Notes under the pieces: generated by a model
Told to the model about the DNA's origin: nothing
Databases searched by the model: none
What the model saw: only the letters and a program-made list of their open reading frames with translations
Program-made: the position numbers and the translations under genes
Shown: one piece after another, positions 11,473 to 23,760 of the stretch
Layout: each line of letters begins with the position of its first letter
How positions within the stretch are numbered: the first letter of the stretch is position 1
Assembly: GCA_020226215.1 (NCBI GenBank)
Contig: CM035234.1
Coordinates: 11,622,713 to 11,686,712, forward strand
From: Sindora glabra
Taxonomy: Eukaryota > Streptophyta > Magnoliopsida > Fabales > Fabaceae
Length of the DNA stretch: 64,000 nucleotides
Direction: 5' to 3'

Positions 11473-11686
11473 ACCTTTTTTATGAGTTACTTGATAATTA
11501 ATTAATTGATTTCTCAATCATCTGTTTTTTTTTTTTTTACTTATGTTGTGAAAATAAAAGTGATAAGCCATTTAATATATACCTTTTTTATGAGATACTT
11601 GATAATTAATTAATTGATTTCTCAATCATCTGTTTTTTTTTATACTTATGTTGTGAAAATAAAAGTGATAAGCCATTTAATATATA
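11473..11686. repeat. 107-bp tandem duplication
   Basis: Two adjacent units (11473-11580 and 11581-11686) share nearly all bases, including TTGATAATTAATTAATTGAT and AAAATAAAAGTGATAAGCCA. They differ mainly in a poly-T run and in GAGTTAC versus GAGATAC. Confidence 0.9.
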
Positions 11687-12159
11687 CATAAAATTTTTAG
11701 ATTCAAATTTATGACAAGAAGAGAAATACACGACAAGAAGAGAGGAAAGTTTCAAAAGGTAATATCAAGTACCACTACAATACAAATATTTTTTAGTGAA
11801 TATAGACTAATCTTCAATTTGAAATTTCAAACATCTCTTTATTGAAACACTTGATTATTAGTCAGAGAATACTTAAAAAGGAAACGGGAGAGGAATCCTT
11901 TTAATTTTTGTATTAAAACAATTTCTTGATAATTGATGGTATCTTACATTGAATCGTAAACTTTTAGAATGAAGTAATCTCCTGATATTGATGTCGTTAA
12001 ACCAGGGATTTTGCTAGAAGCATTTTCTTTCTTCTCTTGATGTTATTTAGTGTATAAAAGATGTAATATATATTATTCACACACTAGTGTTTTACGATGT
12101 AAATGAATGGACCCACCGCTAAGATAGTTCGTGATTTGTTTTGTTTTTGATGATGTCAG
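11687..12159. other. AT-rich stretch downstream of MIR159 copy A
   Basis: No coding signal or recognised repeat. Part of it could belong to the primary microRNA transcript. Confidence 0.4.
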
Positions 12160-12249
12160 GAAACAGCGATTAATGCAACCGATAAGAAGGAACAAGCCGG
12201 AATCTTTCTCGGACCAGGGAAGAACACCATTTACAGCAAATTAAATTAG
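12160..12249 (+). CDS. Orphan exon-like segment, 29 codons and stop
   Basis: After a splice-acceptor-like TGATGTCAG, a frame runs ETAINATDKKEQAGIFLGPG then KNTIYSKLN and stops at TAG 12247-12249. It is clearly GC-richer than its surroundings and reads like ordinary protein. I do not recognise the family and find no partner exon upstream. It may be the last exon of a lost gene, or chance. It lies about 0.85 kb downstream of MIR159 copy A. Confidence 0.2.
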   Translation, partial: ETAINATDKKEQAGIFLGPGKNTIYSKLN

Positions 12250-15200
12250 TTTGTTTTGATGAAAAATATATTTTATAAAAATACATAATTATAAAATATT
12301 AAAATAAAAAATTAATTTATATATTAGATATTAAATATATAAAAGTTGATAAAAATATTTTTTTTAATAAAGGACAAGTTTATGAAACACAACTTTCATT
12401 ATCAAGACTCTGGTTATCCTTTTTTCCATCACAAATAAAAGAACACCTATTACTCATTCGTTATTTATATAATAAAATTTTTCGTGAGCCTAAACGAACA
12501 AACTCCATGAATGATAAGGTTTATTATTATATATATTAACATTGAAGTTTAGAGAAAGACAAATTTCTGGTCAAAAGATTAGGGAATCTGAGTCTCCCTG
12601 AAGGAGTGGATTATCCTTTGTAATATCCTGTAATTAATCTTTAATTGATTTATATCCTGTATAAAAAATAATTAAAGTAGTGCTTGAAAAAAATATGTAC
12701 TGGTGAGTATTCTTTTGATCTATGGGAAAGATATTTATATTTTTTTAACTTTTTGATCAAAAGTTATTCTTCTAATCAAGTAGAGTTTTACATTATGGAG
12801 AAAGACCGAAAGGAAGAGATTTAAAGACTTGCTTGTTGACAAATTACATTTTTAGAAATCTCGTTTAGATTTTCCAAATAATTAAGTTTTGTTTGTAAGG
12901 TTCGATTTTCTCTAATATATGCCCTGTTTTTAACTTCATCAATTGTCTGTGACAGATTCCAATTTGTCCTGATTAATATCAACTTTCATACAAATCGAAA
13001 GACTAGTGATTGGAATCAAGCTTTCGAAGAAGGTTTTGATGATCAAGTTAGTAATATCAAAAGGGAAAATAATGGAAAAATGAGAATGAGAGTAAGTTTT
13101 TTTTTTGGTAATGTGCACACCGATATTTATACAGTGAGGTGAAAACAAGAATGAAGTTTTCTTTGAAAAGTGCATAGCTGTGATTATATATAGGGAGGTG
13201 AAATTTTAGTTGATGTAATAAGGGATGATTCAATCATCAAAGGCAAAATGTAAAATATCTCCCTTTCAATTTTGGGGTGATTGAATTTTATTTCTTTCAA
13301 TTTTGAAAACTTAAAAATTATTCCTCTAAAATTAACAAAACTTAGAATTCATATTCATTATCTAGGATCGTTGAAATGAATTCAAATTCATAGATCAGTT
13401 CATGTGTATACAAAAAAATATGGATTAGAATCTATAAAATATGAATCTATTTAAATGCAAATCTAAATAGTAAATTTTTTGGATTTACAATCTACATGGA
13501 TTGGACTAGATTCTCCAGATGGATTCATATTTTTTTTCTTTTCATAGTTTTACCTTCAATCTAAACTAATACACTATATAAATCTTTATCAACCAATCTA
13601 ATATCCACTCCCAAATTCAAATACTTATCTTTCAACTTAACCTGACTTAAATACATTATTTTTAAGTCAATAATTGTATCTCTAAATTAATAATTTTTTA
13701 AAGTTAATAAATTTTTATTATAATTTATTAAGTCTTGAATCGTTATATGGATTAAGAATGAATTAAATGTGTGATGTTTTAAATTTATAATTATTATTTT
13801 AGATTTGAAATTATTTTAAAAGTTTTAAAATTATTTTTTAAAAAAAGTCTACAAGCCCGATTTGCAAGTCTATGGTCCACAAATATTAAGATTTGAACAC
13901 AAATTTAAGAAGTTTACAATTTTTAAGGACCAGACCTTGTTTGGTCCATTTATGATCAATTGCATAGACCGGTTTGTGAATGGACCAAATGAATTTGTTT
14001 AATAGCTATACAATCATTCACTTAAATAATTATTTTATTAAATTATATGATTTTTTATAAAGTTTTTAAATAAAAATTACAATAATGTATAATGTTGATT
14101 TATTTTGTTATTTTTTGCATATAATTTCATATCTTATTTAAATGTATTTAATTAAAAGTCTACATATAATTTAATTTTTACTATAGTTATATAGCTTATA
14201 AATTATATGTTAACAAAAAAAGTTGCATATTATAATATTGTAATTCTTGTTTAAAAAATTCATAAAAATTACATAATTTGATAAAATAACTAAGTAAATA
14301 ATGAGTGTTAATCTCAAGTTTTTGTAAAGTTTAAAGAGTGATTTCTAAAATTTTAAAATTAAGACAAAAAACTTATTTTGATTCTGTAAGATTAAATTTT
14401 TATTATTTTTATTTTTTATTAAAGATTTATATCAATTTAATTCCTATAAAATTAAAAATCCTCAAATTTAAGTTCCTTTGTACATGAGATAAAATACTAA
14501 ATTATTATATAGAATGATTAAAATTTGAAAGTTTTTAATTTTATAAAAATCAAATTAATATGAACTTTTTAATTATGGATCAAATTAATAAAAATTTGAT
14601 TTTATAAAAATTAAAATAAAATTTTAATCTAAAGTTAAAAAGGACAAAATTTAAATTGAAGGATATGCTTTTATATTTTTCTCTTTATTTTAACAATGAT
14701 CCAATTTGAATAAGTGGCCGCCGGGTCATTAAGTCATTAAGGCGAATTGGCCATAAAATAAGATAAGCTGATTGTGTACCGATCTACTTAACTCTAGGCC
14801 GATTGGATATTCAAAGGGTGAGATAAGTTATACCGAACGTGCTAGATCTAAATTGGTGGAAATTTCAGTGAATTATCCTTATGTCTTTAACAATAATATA
14901 TAAGATTTCTTTATTGTTTTTGGTAATAATATATAAGATTTCTTTAACTCTTATCAACTTGGCTTCTAGAAAATACATGCTACTCCACGTTTAATTATAA
15001 ACTCTATAATATATGCGTGATACTGAAATTCCTGAAGTCGGCACGAAGGTTCTTACAAAAGAGTTTTGTTATCTTACGTAAAAATTTAAGGGATGTATAC
15101 ACTTTACATTCTTAAAATTTCAGAATTACTCCTTAAATTTTAAAATTCTACCAATTATAAGATTTTGTCTATAGCACTCTTCTTAAAATTGTGAGTATTG

Positions 15201-15690
15201 ATTTAGCACCAGAAGAAAGGCGAATAACTACCATCTAAATATTTAGATTCAATCGGGACCATTGGTCTACGGTGACCTATCTGAAGTGAAGAAAATAAAA
15301 AGTTGAGATATTAAGATTGTCCTTACTGAAGACTTTTGTTGTCCATTCAAGTCACATAGCCTCACAGAACCGTTCTACCAAGGTGCCAGTTCCGCAACCA
15401 CACCAACTCTGGCACCACAACAGTTCAGTCTTCCTTTAATGGAAAGCATGCCTTAGCTAAACATCGTCACCTTGTCTTTGATAGTTTCTTAGGTATGTGT
15501 GTATCGAAGAATGTCATTAATTGAACTCTATTGTTTCTTCATTGGAATTATGTGGTGTTTGAATGATTTCAAATTATAAGAATGCATTTTTTTATGGAAG
15601 AATTGTTATTGCCTGATTTTCATTCTATTGATGATCATGTGTACTAAAGTCAAGTAGTAGATTTCACAAACTTGGATAGTAAATTTCATA
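12250..15690. other. AT-rich stretch with a probable foldback element
   Basis: From about 13290 to 14345 the ends resemble the 47360-47800 region (ATTTTGAAAACTT-AAAATTA at one end, CTCAAGTTTTTGTAAAGTTTA inverted at the other, and TTATTTTATTAAATTA near both arms). This suggests an AT-rich inverted-repeat element, here apparently with a GC-richer insertion at about 13365-13990. The remainder shows no gene. Confidence 0.3.
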
Positions 15691-15965
15691 AATTCAAGTA
15701 GTACTAGAAGTAGTAACTTCGTAAAAAGAAGTTTTTATGATTTTTTAGTAGCAACTTTTATAAATGTGGTAGCAAATTTATTAAAATTAGGTAGTAACCC
15801 GGGTAATAAATTCGTAAAAAGAAACTTTATGAATTTTTTTATAATAACTTCCACAAACACAAGTACTATATTTCTTACAACTAGGGAGTAATCAAAGATA
15901 ATAACTTCGTAAAAAGACGTCTTATCAATTTTTTGGTGATAATTTTAATAAATTAGGCTTGTAAC
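15690..15965. repeat. Degenerate tandem repeat, about 93-bp period
   Basis: Three imperfect units share TAATAACTTCGTAAAAAGA-G followed by TTATGAATTTTTT and TAGTAAC. The TTCGTAAAAAGA cores lie near 15718, 15811 and 15906. Related GTAGTAAC motifs extend on both sides (about 15650-16075). Confidence 0.65.
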
Positions 15966-16131
15966 TTTGTAAACAGTAGGTAGTAACTCTTATATACTTA
16001 GATAATAACTTTATAATAAAAAACATTATTACGTTTTTTGTATGAAGTTACTATCTAAATTTGTAAAAGTTACTGTTTTCAATTGGGATCAAAGTTTTCT
16101 ATTTTTTTATTCACTTTTTCTCTTTCTTCCA

Positions 16132-16157
16132 TCCTCTCTCTCTCTCACACACACACT
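16132..16157. repeat. (CT)n(CA)n microsatellite
   Basis: A CTCTCTCTCTCTCTC run passes directly into CACACACACACA. It sits in a pyrimidine-rich stretch (16090-16300) that resembles a plant 5' UTR. Confidence 0.85.
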
Positions 16158-16313
16158 AGCATTTACTTCTCTGCTTCCTATCCCACCAAAATCATAGGTA
16201 AAAACACTTCTTCTTTCTCCATATCGATTTCCTTCTTCTTTGCTTTTTTCTTTCTTTCTAGATCTTCCTTTTTTTTCATCTTCTTCCTCACTCTCTTGAA
16301 CCTGTGTGCTGTG

Positions 16314-16436
16314 ATGGCAGAGAAAGCTTCCTAAATTGCTTGCGCCATCGTGAAAGAGAAGTTTTTGTCACCGACAATGTTCAAAGCAGGATACCCATTG
16401 GGCAGCAAAACGGATATTTTGAAGAAATTCAAGGTT
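16314..16436 (+). pseudogene. Exon-like fragment with early stop
   Basis: ATG at 16314 follows a long pyrimidine-rich leader. It reads MAEKAS, a TAA, then IACAIVKEKFLSPTMFKAGY and PLGSKTDILKKFK up to a donor-like AAG/GTTTTA near 16433. Codon use and base composition look protein-like and differ from the AT-rich flanks. I do not recognise the protein and see no second exon. A decayed first exon is inferred; the in-frame stop makes a working gene unlikely. Confidence 0.25.
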
Positions 16437-17479
16437 TTATTATTATAAATTTGCCTTTTAATGTCAATTATTTTAGGGTTTTTATGCTGATTATTACCCA
16501 TCGCATATACAAAAATCGTTATATATTAGATATATTCAACATTAGTTTTGAAAATGATATGAAATATACGTAATAGCATCAATTTTTTAGCTAAAAAATT
16601 GACTTATTTTCTTTTAAAAATATTTTAATTTTTACATTTCATGTAAGTTTTTAGTAAAAAAATCAATATAAAGTGTTTACATAATAATTTGTTTTAATGT
16701 TCTTTTCTCATATCCTAGCCAAAATATTTAAAGTAAAAATTGAATTAACTTAGTATCTCACCAAACACATGTATTTTGAATTAAAAATTTGAAAGTTCAT
16801 AACTTCATGCTTAATTGGCTGTTTGGAAAAAAATTTATACTGATTTTATATAACTTTTCAAGATCTCAAAATCTAATAGGGTTTTGCCCTCCTAAAATTA
16901 TGAAAATAGCTGTTTTCATAGTTTTTTTTTTTAACTTTCCTCCATCTTTCAACATTAATGGTTGGTTTTGGACTTTCCTATAATATTTTATTAAATACAT
17001 AATAAGTATTTAAAATTCAAATACAATCTAAGAAGTTATACAATGGAAATATAAATAAAAGTCTCTTAAAAAAACCTATACAATAAGCATCTTTAGTTAT
17101 TGCTCAACTAGTTTTGGTCTGTATTGTAATATTTTATTAAATATGTAATAAGCATTTAAAACAAAAAAAAAACACAAAATTCATACAAGGGAAACATAAA
17201 CAAAAGTTTCTTAAAAAACTGGCACAAAAAATCATAGAAATTAAAGAAATGTAGATCTAGGAAATAGAAGTAAGAAAGGTAACTTTTATATTTGGAACCC
17301 ATTTCATGATTAATGCTAATGGAAAAAACATTGGTAACTAATTAACATGTGATAAAAGACGGAATGAGATCTAGTATTTTATAAAGAGAACTAAACAAAG
17401 ATGAATTTGGAGTTTGGAAATAAATTAGAAGGAGATTAAAAGTAATAATAAAGAAAAAATAAGATTTGTTTTATTTTAT
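16437..17479. other. AT-rich stretch without genes
   Basis: No coding potential. A short duplicated phrase, ATATTTTATTAAATA-TAATAAG-ATTTAAAA, occurs near 16982 and 17130. Nothing else stands out. Confidence 0.5.
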
Positions 17480-17935
17480 AGAGCAAAAATGGCACCACTC
17501 AGATGACTTTAGTTATCAAATATTTTATGAACTAATATCTTTTGTTAGAAAAAGGGATGATGATTTTCTTAAGAACTAACGTCTAAAATATCCTCATATT
17601 ATTCAAAATGGTACTATTCACATGACTTTAAATATCATTTATTTTATGAACTAATACAAAAGTCTTGTAGGAAGAAAAAATGATGGTCTTTTTTTAAAAA
17701 AATTGACGTCTAAATATCATTATATTTTTTCAAAAAGGGCATTGCTCACATGAATTTAGACATTGGCTATAAAAATAACCAGTGTTTAAAATGTCCTCGT
17801 ATTATTAAAAATGATACTGTTTATATAACTTTACATATCAATTATTTTATGAATTGAAATTTAAAGTCTCAGGAGAAAAAAAGACAATGATTTTTTTTAA
17901 AAAAATTAATGTTTAAAGTGTCCTTATATTTCTTT
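17480..17935. repeat. Degenerate tandem repeats of about 120-130 bp
   Basis: The unit AAAATGGTACTATTCACATGAC-TT-A-ATATCA-TTATTTTATGAACT is followed by an A-rich spacer and a TAA-GTCTAAA-T-TCCT-ATATT block. It recurs from about 17487, 17606 and 17735, with a partial copy at about 17807. The copies are strongly diverged. No coding sequence. Confidence 0.6.
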
Positions 17936-18173
17936 AGATGTTGGTTTTCACTTTAACTAAAATTGATATGCCGACATTAAAAAGCAAATTTATAGTAGTA
18001 TTTATTCTACTTTCTTTTGTTACCAATAAGGGTCTAATTGTTTCACAACAAATTTCCGAACTCATTGTAGAAAAATTATAATCGATGATGGAGAAGTAAT
18101 AGTGTATATGTTGAGCAGTCATTAGGCACTTATTGTAAATCCCTGAGAGTACTATAAAAAAGTACCATGGGAG

Positions 18174-21100
18174 CAATGTTTTCAAATCTGGTTCGGCCAT
18201 TGACCTGACAGGGTGAGTGGATCAAGGTCGGATCGGTTCAACCAATTGAATCGGATGGTCAAACCGATTATTCTATTTTTATATATGATAAATTATATAT
18301 AACATATATGTATATATTATATTGTTGTATTTTTAGAACACAACAAACAAACATTAATTTTACTGCAATATTAACAATTATCCAACACCATTTTTGTTCA
18401 AACAAAAGGCAAATAATAAATATTTTGTCTCTTTATAAACAAGTTAAAACCTCCATGCCTAAGCTTCGAAGAGAAATTATTCGTGGCAGTTTCAAGATCT
18501 TTGTAGCTGAAACATGTTGGCATTCTAGTCAAATTCAACAAAAAATTATCCTTTTCTAAACTCCCTCAAGGAGACTCCAGTAATTTTTGCTTCTTCTTGT
18601 AAAAGCTAGGTCCTAAATAGAGCAAACCAGAAATGACAATGAAAGTTAATATAACAATTATCACAACAACTGCCAACAACTTTAAAAACCTTAACATAAG
18701 AAATAAAACTAGAATTTGTATCAAAATTCTTAAAACTCCCCATGTTTTCTAGCAAAATTCTATTTCATCATCCCATTTTCCAACTACTTAATACTTATGA
18801 TCTAAATCTATAGTTGTTTACAGTAGTTGAAACCACATATCTACGTGCTCGATTTTGAAGGCTAAAGAAGCCGTTGATTAAGGTTTACCAGAATGTTTTT
18901 TTAATTATTAATTATCCTATACCTATTTCTGGTAGCAAAACAATGATTTTTATAGCCTTACATATTATTTGCATATATATAATTAACCAACTAATTAATG
19001 CAAAAGCATTTTGTATGGTGAACAAGCTCAACAGGACATAATGTACTAAAATGTCACCTAAGCTGAGTTGAATGTGTTTCAAGGGAAACAAGGACGTAAA
19101 ATCTAGCCCCCTGTGACTCGACATCTGTCGTTAGGGAATAAGTTTGCATTCACATTTTTGTTATGCTTTCTGCATTATTTCAAGAATTTTAAAATTTCAA
19201 AAATAAACTAGCCTTAATTTTTTTTCACTTAATAATAACTAAAAATGACCAAAACATTCATTACCTTATTCTTCTTCAAATATGGAGGGATATTGATTAA
19301 ACCAAGCCATGGTGCCACTATCATCAAAGTCATCTCTATTGAAACTATGATCTTCATCTTGTAGAATTAAGCCTAAATCTACCAATGGAGCCTTCATACT
19401 TGGTGCTTGAATATCATCTTCTAAGCTCATCACCAAACTAAAAAAAGAAATTATTAAAACTTCAAAAAAATTAGAATAAGTTTCTCGATTTTCATGCTTA
19501 TAATGCTATTTTGATAAGTCTAAAAGAAAAAAATATAGTCTAAAACAAGTTTCATGTATAAAAGAAAGAAAATTAACCTTCTTGATTAGTAGATAAAACC
19601 TTTGGAAGTGCTTCATCATTGTAGAGCATTCTTTCTATTTCTTCATGATCAAACAAGGGTGAATCATCATCTTTTGCTATCCAAAATTGAGTTTTCTCTA
19701 TGCTTTCATAGTCAATAGGATCAAATGATCTATTCTTATTTAAAGCCCTATAAATATAAACTATTTAGTAAGTAAATTATAAATATTATACTTTCATATA
19801 CACTAATTAATATTAACAAAACTAAATAATATTACCTATCTTTCAAATGCAAATTTTAATGCACAAACACAAGATCATTCAACCTTTGATGTTCTAATCT
19901 ATTTCTTTTTCTTGGTGTGTATTCTTTCAAAGACACTCCAATTTCTTTCATAACCTGAAGAATATGTTGTTTAGCTTAAGAGAGTGATAGCTAACTTTTG
20001 TATAGTGGGAGCACTATACCCAAAATTCTTCCACCATTGATCTATCAGAAGTGACAAAAAAAAATCAATCATTCTAATCATGATGCAAATAACATAATAT
20101 AAAAAAATAATTAATATTGACTAAAATTCTTACTAGGCAATATATTTTTTGAAGCTTCAAGAGCTATTTGACTACTAAAACTTTCACTTCTTTCACGGTA
20201 AAGCATGCTTTCTTTTAGAAATCCAATTCTATTTGTCTTGATTTTTGCTTTCAAAACATCAAGGAATCATTGTTGTACCTCAGGTTTGATGGAGAAATTT
20301 TTTAATCATAGGCAAAAACTGGATTTAATAAGTATGCAACGGTGTGAACCTTTTGACGAAGTTGTCTATCCCACTTATGTTTGATAATCCTTGTATATGG
20401 CTTGTACAATGTCTTTTTATTTAAGAAAATATTCTTAATAGCTCTCCTAGCCCTATACATGGCATCATACACATAACCTAATAAAGGCCTTTCATTTGCA
20501 TCAATAATCCTCAATACTCAAATAAGTGGAGCCATAATTTGGCATACAATGGCACAATCATTCCAAAATTTATCATTTAAAATGCTAGCAACAACATCCT
20601 TACCTTTTTTATCTTTGGAATATCTAGAATTAATGTATGCCTTACTAGTCACCAATGCTATAAGATCATGCTTGTGTTCTTGAATGCTTTTTAAAACAAT
20701 AAAAATTATAGCAAAACGAGTAGGACTTGGACGAATGATTTCTATCCATCCTTCCCTTTTCCTTAACTAAGCAAACAAAAATGCATGATTATAGATAAAC
20801 TTGGTTATCATTGATGCACATTTTGCTAGACTTATTACAAGTTCCATCTTCCCAATGTCTGCTAAAATCAAGTTTAAGCAATGTGCAGCACAAGGTGACC
20901 AGTAAATTGAAGGATATTTTTCATTCAACAATCTTCCTATAACTTTATAATTAGCAGCATTATCAGTTATCAAGTTGACAACATTATTTGCCTTAGCAAA
21001 CTTAACTATCTCTTTAAACAACTTACAAAGTGTTGTTGCATCCTTAACAACATCTGAAGCATTTACTGATTTAATAAAAGTAATACCAGTTAGACAATAG

Positions 21101-22750
21101 AGAAGAAAATTAATGAGTTTTTTTTTTATCTTGCCAACCATCAGCCATTATAGTATAACTAGTGTCTTCCCAAGTACTTTTACAAGTATCAATCAACAAT
21201 TGAACTTCTTTTTTCATATCATACAATAAATTTGTTCTCATTGCATGATAAGTTGGAGCCTTATAACTAGGACCTATTACTGCTACAGCATTAAACATCT
21301 TTTGAAAGTAAATTAAATTCACAGCATTTAATGGGATGCAATTATCATAAAAGAACTTAGCAATTGCCAAATCTACTCTATAAATGACTTTTTTACTTGC
21401 CAATGCACTTTTGATTTATGGTTAAAATCTAAGAGTGGTTCTTAGTGTAAATATTTTATCAATACTCCCACTTGTTTTTCTTTTGCCTTTGGCTTGAAAT
21501 TGCTTATCATGTATTTCTTCTATTTTTGGTGTATCTCCATCAAATGGTGTAGTACTATGAATATATGGATTCTCCTTCCATTGATCTTGGGTAGACTCTT
21601 TTGTTTTATTTCCTTCAGCCTCTTTCAAATATTCTTCAATTTGATATTGAACATCATAAGGAACTTTTGAACATAATTGCACTTCACCCTTTCTTTTTGC
21701 AATATGTAGTTTCATTCCATTTATCCCTTCACCTTTGATTTCTTTTGCACAATACAAACATTTTAAAACTTTTTTCTGTTTTGAATCTTCACCTTCTGTA
21801 TAATGGTTCCATGCAATATCTGTTTTTGATCTAACAGATTGTGTTGAAGATGCAACTATTGATTGACCAGTTGAGGAAGATGACATTTTCTACATTTAAA
21901 CAAAAAAGTATGACAAATACTAGCATTAGATTTTAGGGTAGAACACTCATTTACAAATTGTTCTTTTAGAGAGTGTGTATCCATAAAGTAATGCACACAT
22001 AACTTTCAATTTTAACTCTTGCAAAATAAGATAGCACTACCTAGCTATATCATAAATAAAAAGGGCTATTCACATTTTATAGCTAAAAAAAAAAAAGGAG
22101 GAACATTTAACTCTGTAGTTCAAGATCATTTAACTCTATCCTTGAGTTTTATATTCAAATTGGTGAAGTTTCATGATGGTAACTAAAAACAAAAACATTC
22201 ATTACCATACTGATGAACTTACCTTTCAAGTTGGGAGCTGATGAACTTTAACAATTAGAAGGATAAAGTTGAACAAAAATAAAAACAAAGCTTCAGATAG
22301 AACAAAAATAGCAAAATAAAGTTGAACTTGCTCCTTCGCTTCACCAAATCATTGAACAAAGCTTCAGACTTTGAAGTTCAGAGTTCAGATAGAACAGACA
22401 CAGAATAGAGGTTTTCTCCTTCAATCTAAGGCTTTGAAGTTCGAATTAGGTTTTTCATTTTTGGACAAAGGTGAACTTGCCATGCTGCTACATTATTTCA
22501 CTACTGGATGTGGGATGCCAAGCTGGGTCATCAAGTTTGGGTCAGATTTTGTCCGATTTGCACTTGGCAGAAATGAAACGAGTCAATAGGTGCACCAGGT
22601 TTATGGTTGAACTAGTTTTTTACCAGGTATTTCTAGGTCAATCCAGTATTTACTTAAAACGGGTCTATGGGTGTGTCTAGCTCTTTTTCAAGCTTGGGTA
22701 CTAGTCCAACCGGTTGAACTGGCTGGAGCGGTCCGAGTTTAAAAACATTG
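18174..22750 (-). mobile_element. hAT-superfamily DNA transposon, decayed
   Basis: A 4,577-bp element. The left end starts CAATGTTTTCAAATCTGG and the right end, reverse complemented, starts CAATGTTTTTAAACTCGG, giving an imperfect terminal inverted repeat. Flanking 8-bp sequences are CATGGGAG (18166-18173) and CATAGAAG (22751-22758), a target duplication with two transitions; 8 bp is the hAT hallmark. Internally it carries a minus-strand transposase gene with BED finger, DUF659 and hAT dimerisation region. Subterminal zones are rich in CGGTTCAACC-type motifs. Stops and frameshifts make it non-autonomous. Confidence 0.9.
19266..21886 (-). pseudogene. hAT transposase pseudogene (BED, DUF659, dimerisation)
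   Basis: The start is MSSSSTGQSIVASS at about 21884. A BED zinc finger follows (KCLYCAKEIKGEGINGMKLH then an LCSKVP Cys), which binds the transposon ends. Two in-frame TAA codons occur near 21415-21424. The frame then resumes as the DUF659 region (AIAKFFYDNCIPLNAVN, TSYTIMADGW). A frameshift lies in a poly-T tract near 21118-21130, and the frame continues through NLITDNAANYKVIGRLL and WSPCAAHCLNLIL. Further stops occur at 20767-20769 and about 20515. The hAT dimerisation segment (WWKNFGYSAPTIQKLAITLL, then YERNWSVFERIHTKK) lies near 20045-19900 with more breaks. Two downstream exons are still open: about 19746-19579 and a last acidic one ending WFNQYPSIFEEE at TAA 19266, with plausible splice sites. 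Confidence 0.9.
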
Positions 22751-22758
22751 CATAGAAG

Positions 22759-23209
22759 CCATTATTTTTAAACTTCAAAAGAGTTACAAATTACTAATTA
22801 AAATTTGATAAAAGTATGAAAATACTTATTTTTTATTGAAATCTAAATAGCCTTTGTTAGGTCTTCAATGAGTCTAAAATAGTATATTTTTAATGGATTT
22901 AGATCTAATTGGGTTTAGATTGGATTTACTCAAACCCAACTCATTATCATCCCCAAAATTGTCCCACCTTCCACATATAAACAATAGCTAGGATTATTAC
23001 TTTGCTAGCAAACAAACTTGGGTTTGTGTCACTATTATTAGAGAATAAGGATTATTTACTTTTGATACAAAGGAGGATAGTCAATGTGAGTGGAAGTACC
23101 ATTTTTCACTCATCAATATTAATATTTTCTCTAGTATTCTCTCTATCATAAGCAATTGGTTCAAGTGGCAATTAATATTTTTTTAAAAAAATGTTTTACT
23201 TTTTTACTA
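22759..23209. other. Short AT-rich spacer
   Basis: Lies between the hAT element and a LINE fragment. No gene or repeat recognised. Confidence 0.4.
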
Positions 23210-23760
23210 CATTTTTGGAGTCAATCTCAAACTTTTTTGTGTGCTAATATTCTTTGGATAATAGAATTGGTGATATTTAAGGGATTAGACCTACAAAAAT
23301 TAATGCTCCTATTATTAATCACTTATTTTGTGCAGACAATCTCTAAATCTTTTTTAAAAGCTTCATCTAGTGGCTGTTTGAAGCTTACAATCTTTTAAAC
23401 AATTTTTTCTAACATGTTTAGCCTCAAGGTTAAAGAAACTAAACATTGGTGTAAATTTAGCCCCAAATTAATACTCCCAGACTATTTACAAGAAACTACA
23501 GGGATGGAAAGCCAAATTTCTATATCGAGCTAAGTTAGCAGACTCATTCTTCATAAGCATGAGGCCAACTTAATCTCTACATTCCACGTGGCTACCACTT
23601 AACTATCTGAGAACTGCCTACAAAAGATGGAACAACTAACCAGAGAGTTCTAGTGCGATGGATCGCAAGATAGCAGGAAACTACAATCTCCTAACATGGG
23701 ATAAACTGACAAAATCATCTTCAGCAGAATAAGTCATCCCCCACTCCTTTATTGATCCCA
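23210..23760 (+). mobile_element. Decayed LINE (L1-type) reverse transcriptase fragment
   Basis: Reading across frames, GIRPTKINAPIINHLFCADN (about 23280-23345) matches the GV-SPRISHLLFADD part of plant LINE reverse transcriptases, with the catalytic ADD box changed to ADN. Downstream, KKLQGWKAKFLYRAK and KMEQLTREF-CDG (23485-23680) match the thumb region that follows it. Frames are broken by several stops. Neither a 5' end nor a poly-A tail is seen, so only an internal remnant remains. Confidence 0.7.

Noticed and set aside
15395..15495. Plus-strand frame SSFNGKHALAKHRHLVFDSF, loosely BolA-like
   Set aside because: Only a weak resemblance to the GK-RHR motif over 20 residues, no flanking domain, and other frames are equally short.
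22371..22680. Two overlapping plus-strand frames near the hAT right end
   Set aside because: They lie in the subterminal noncoding part of the hAT element and match no protein.
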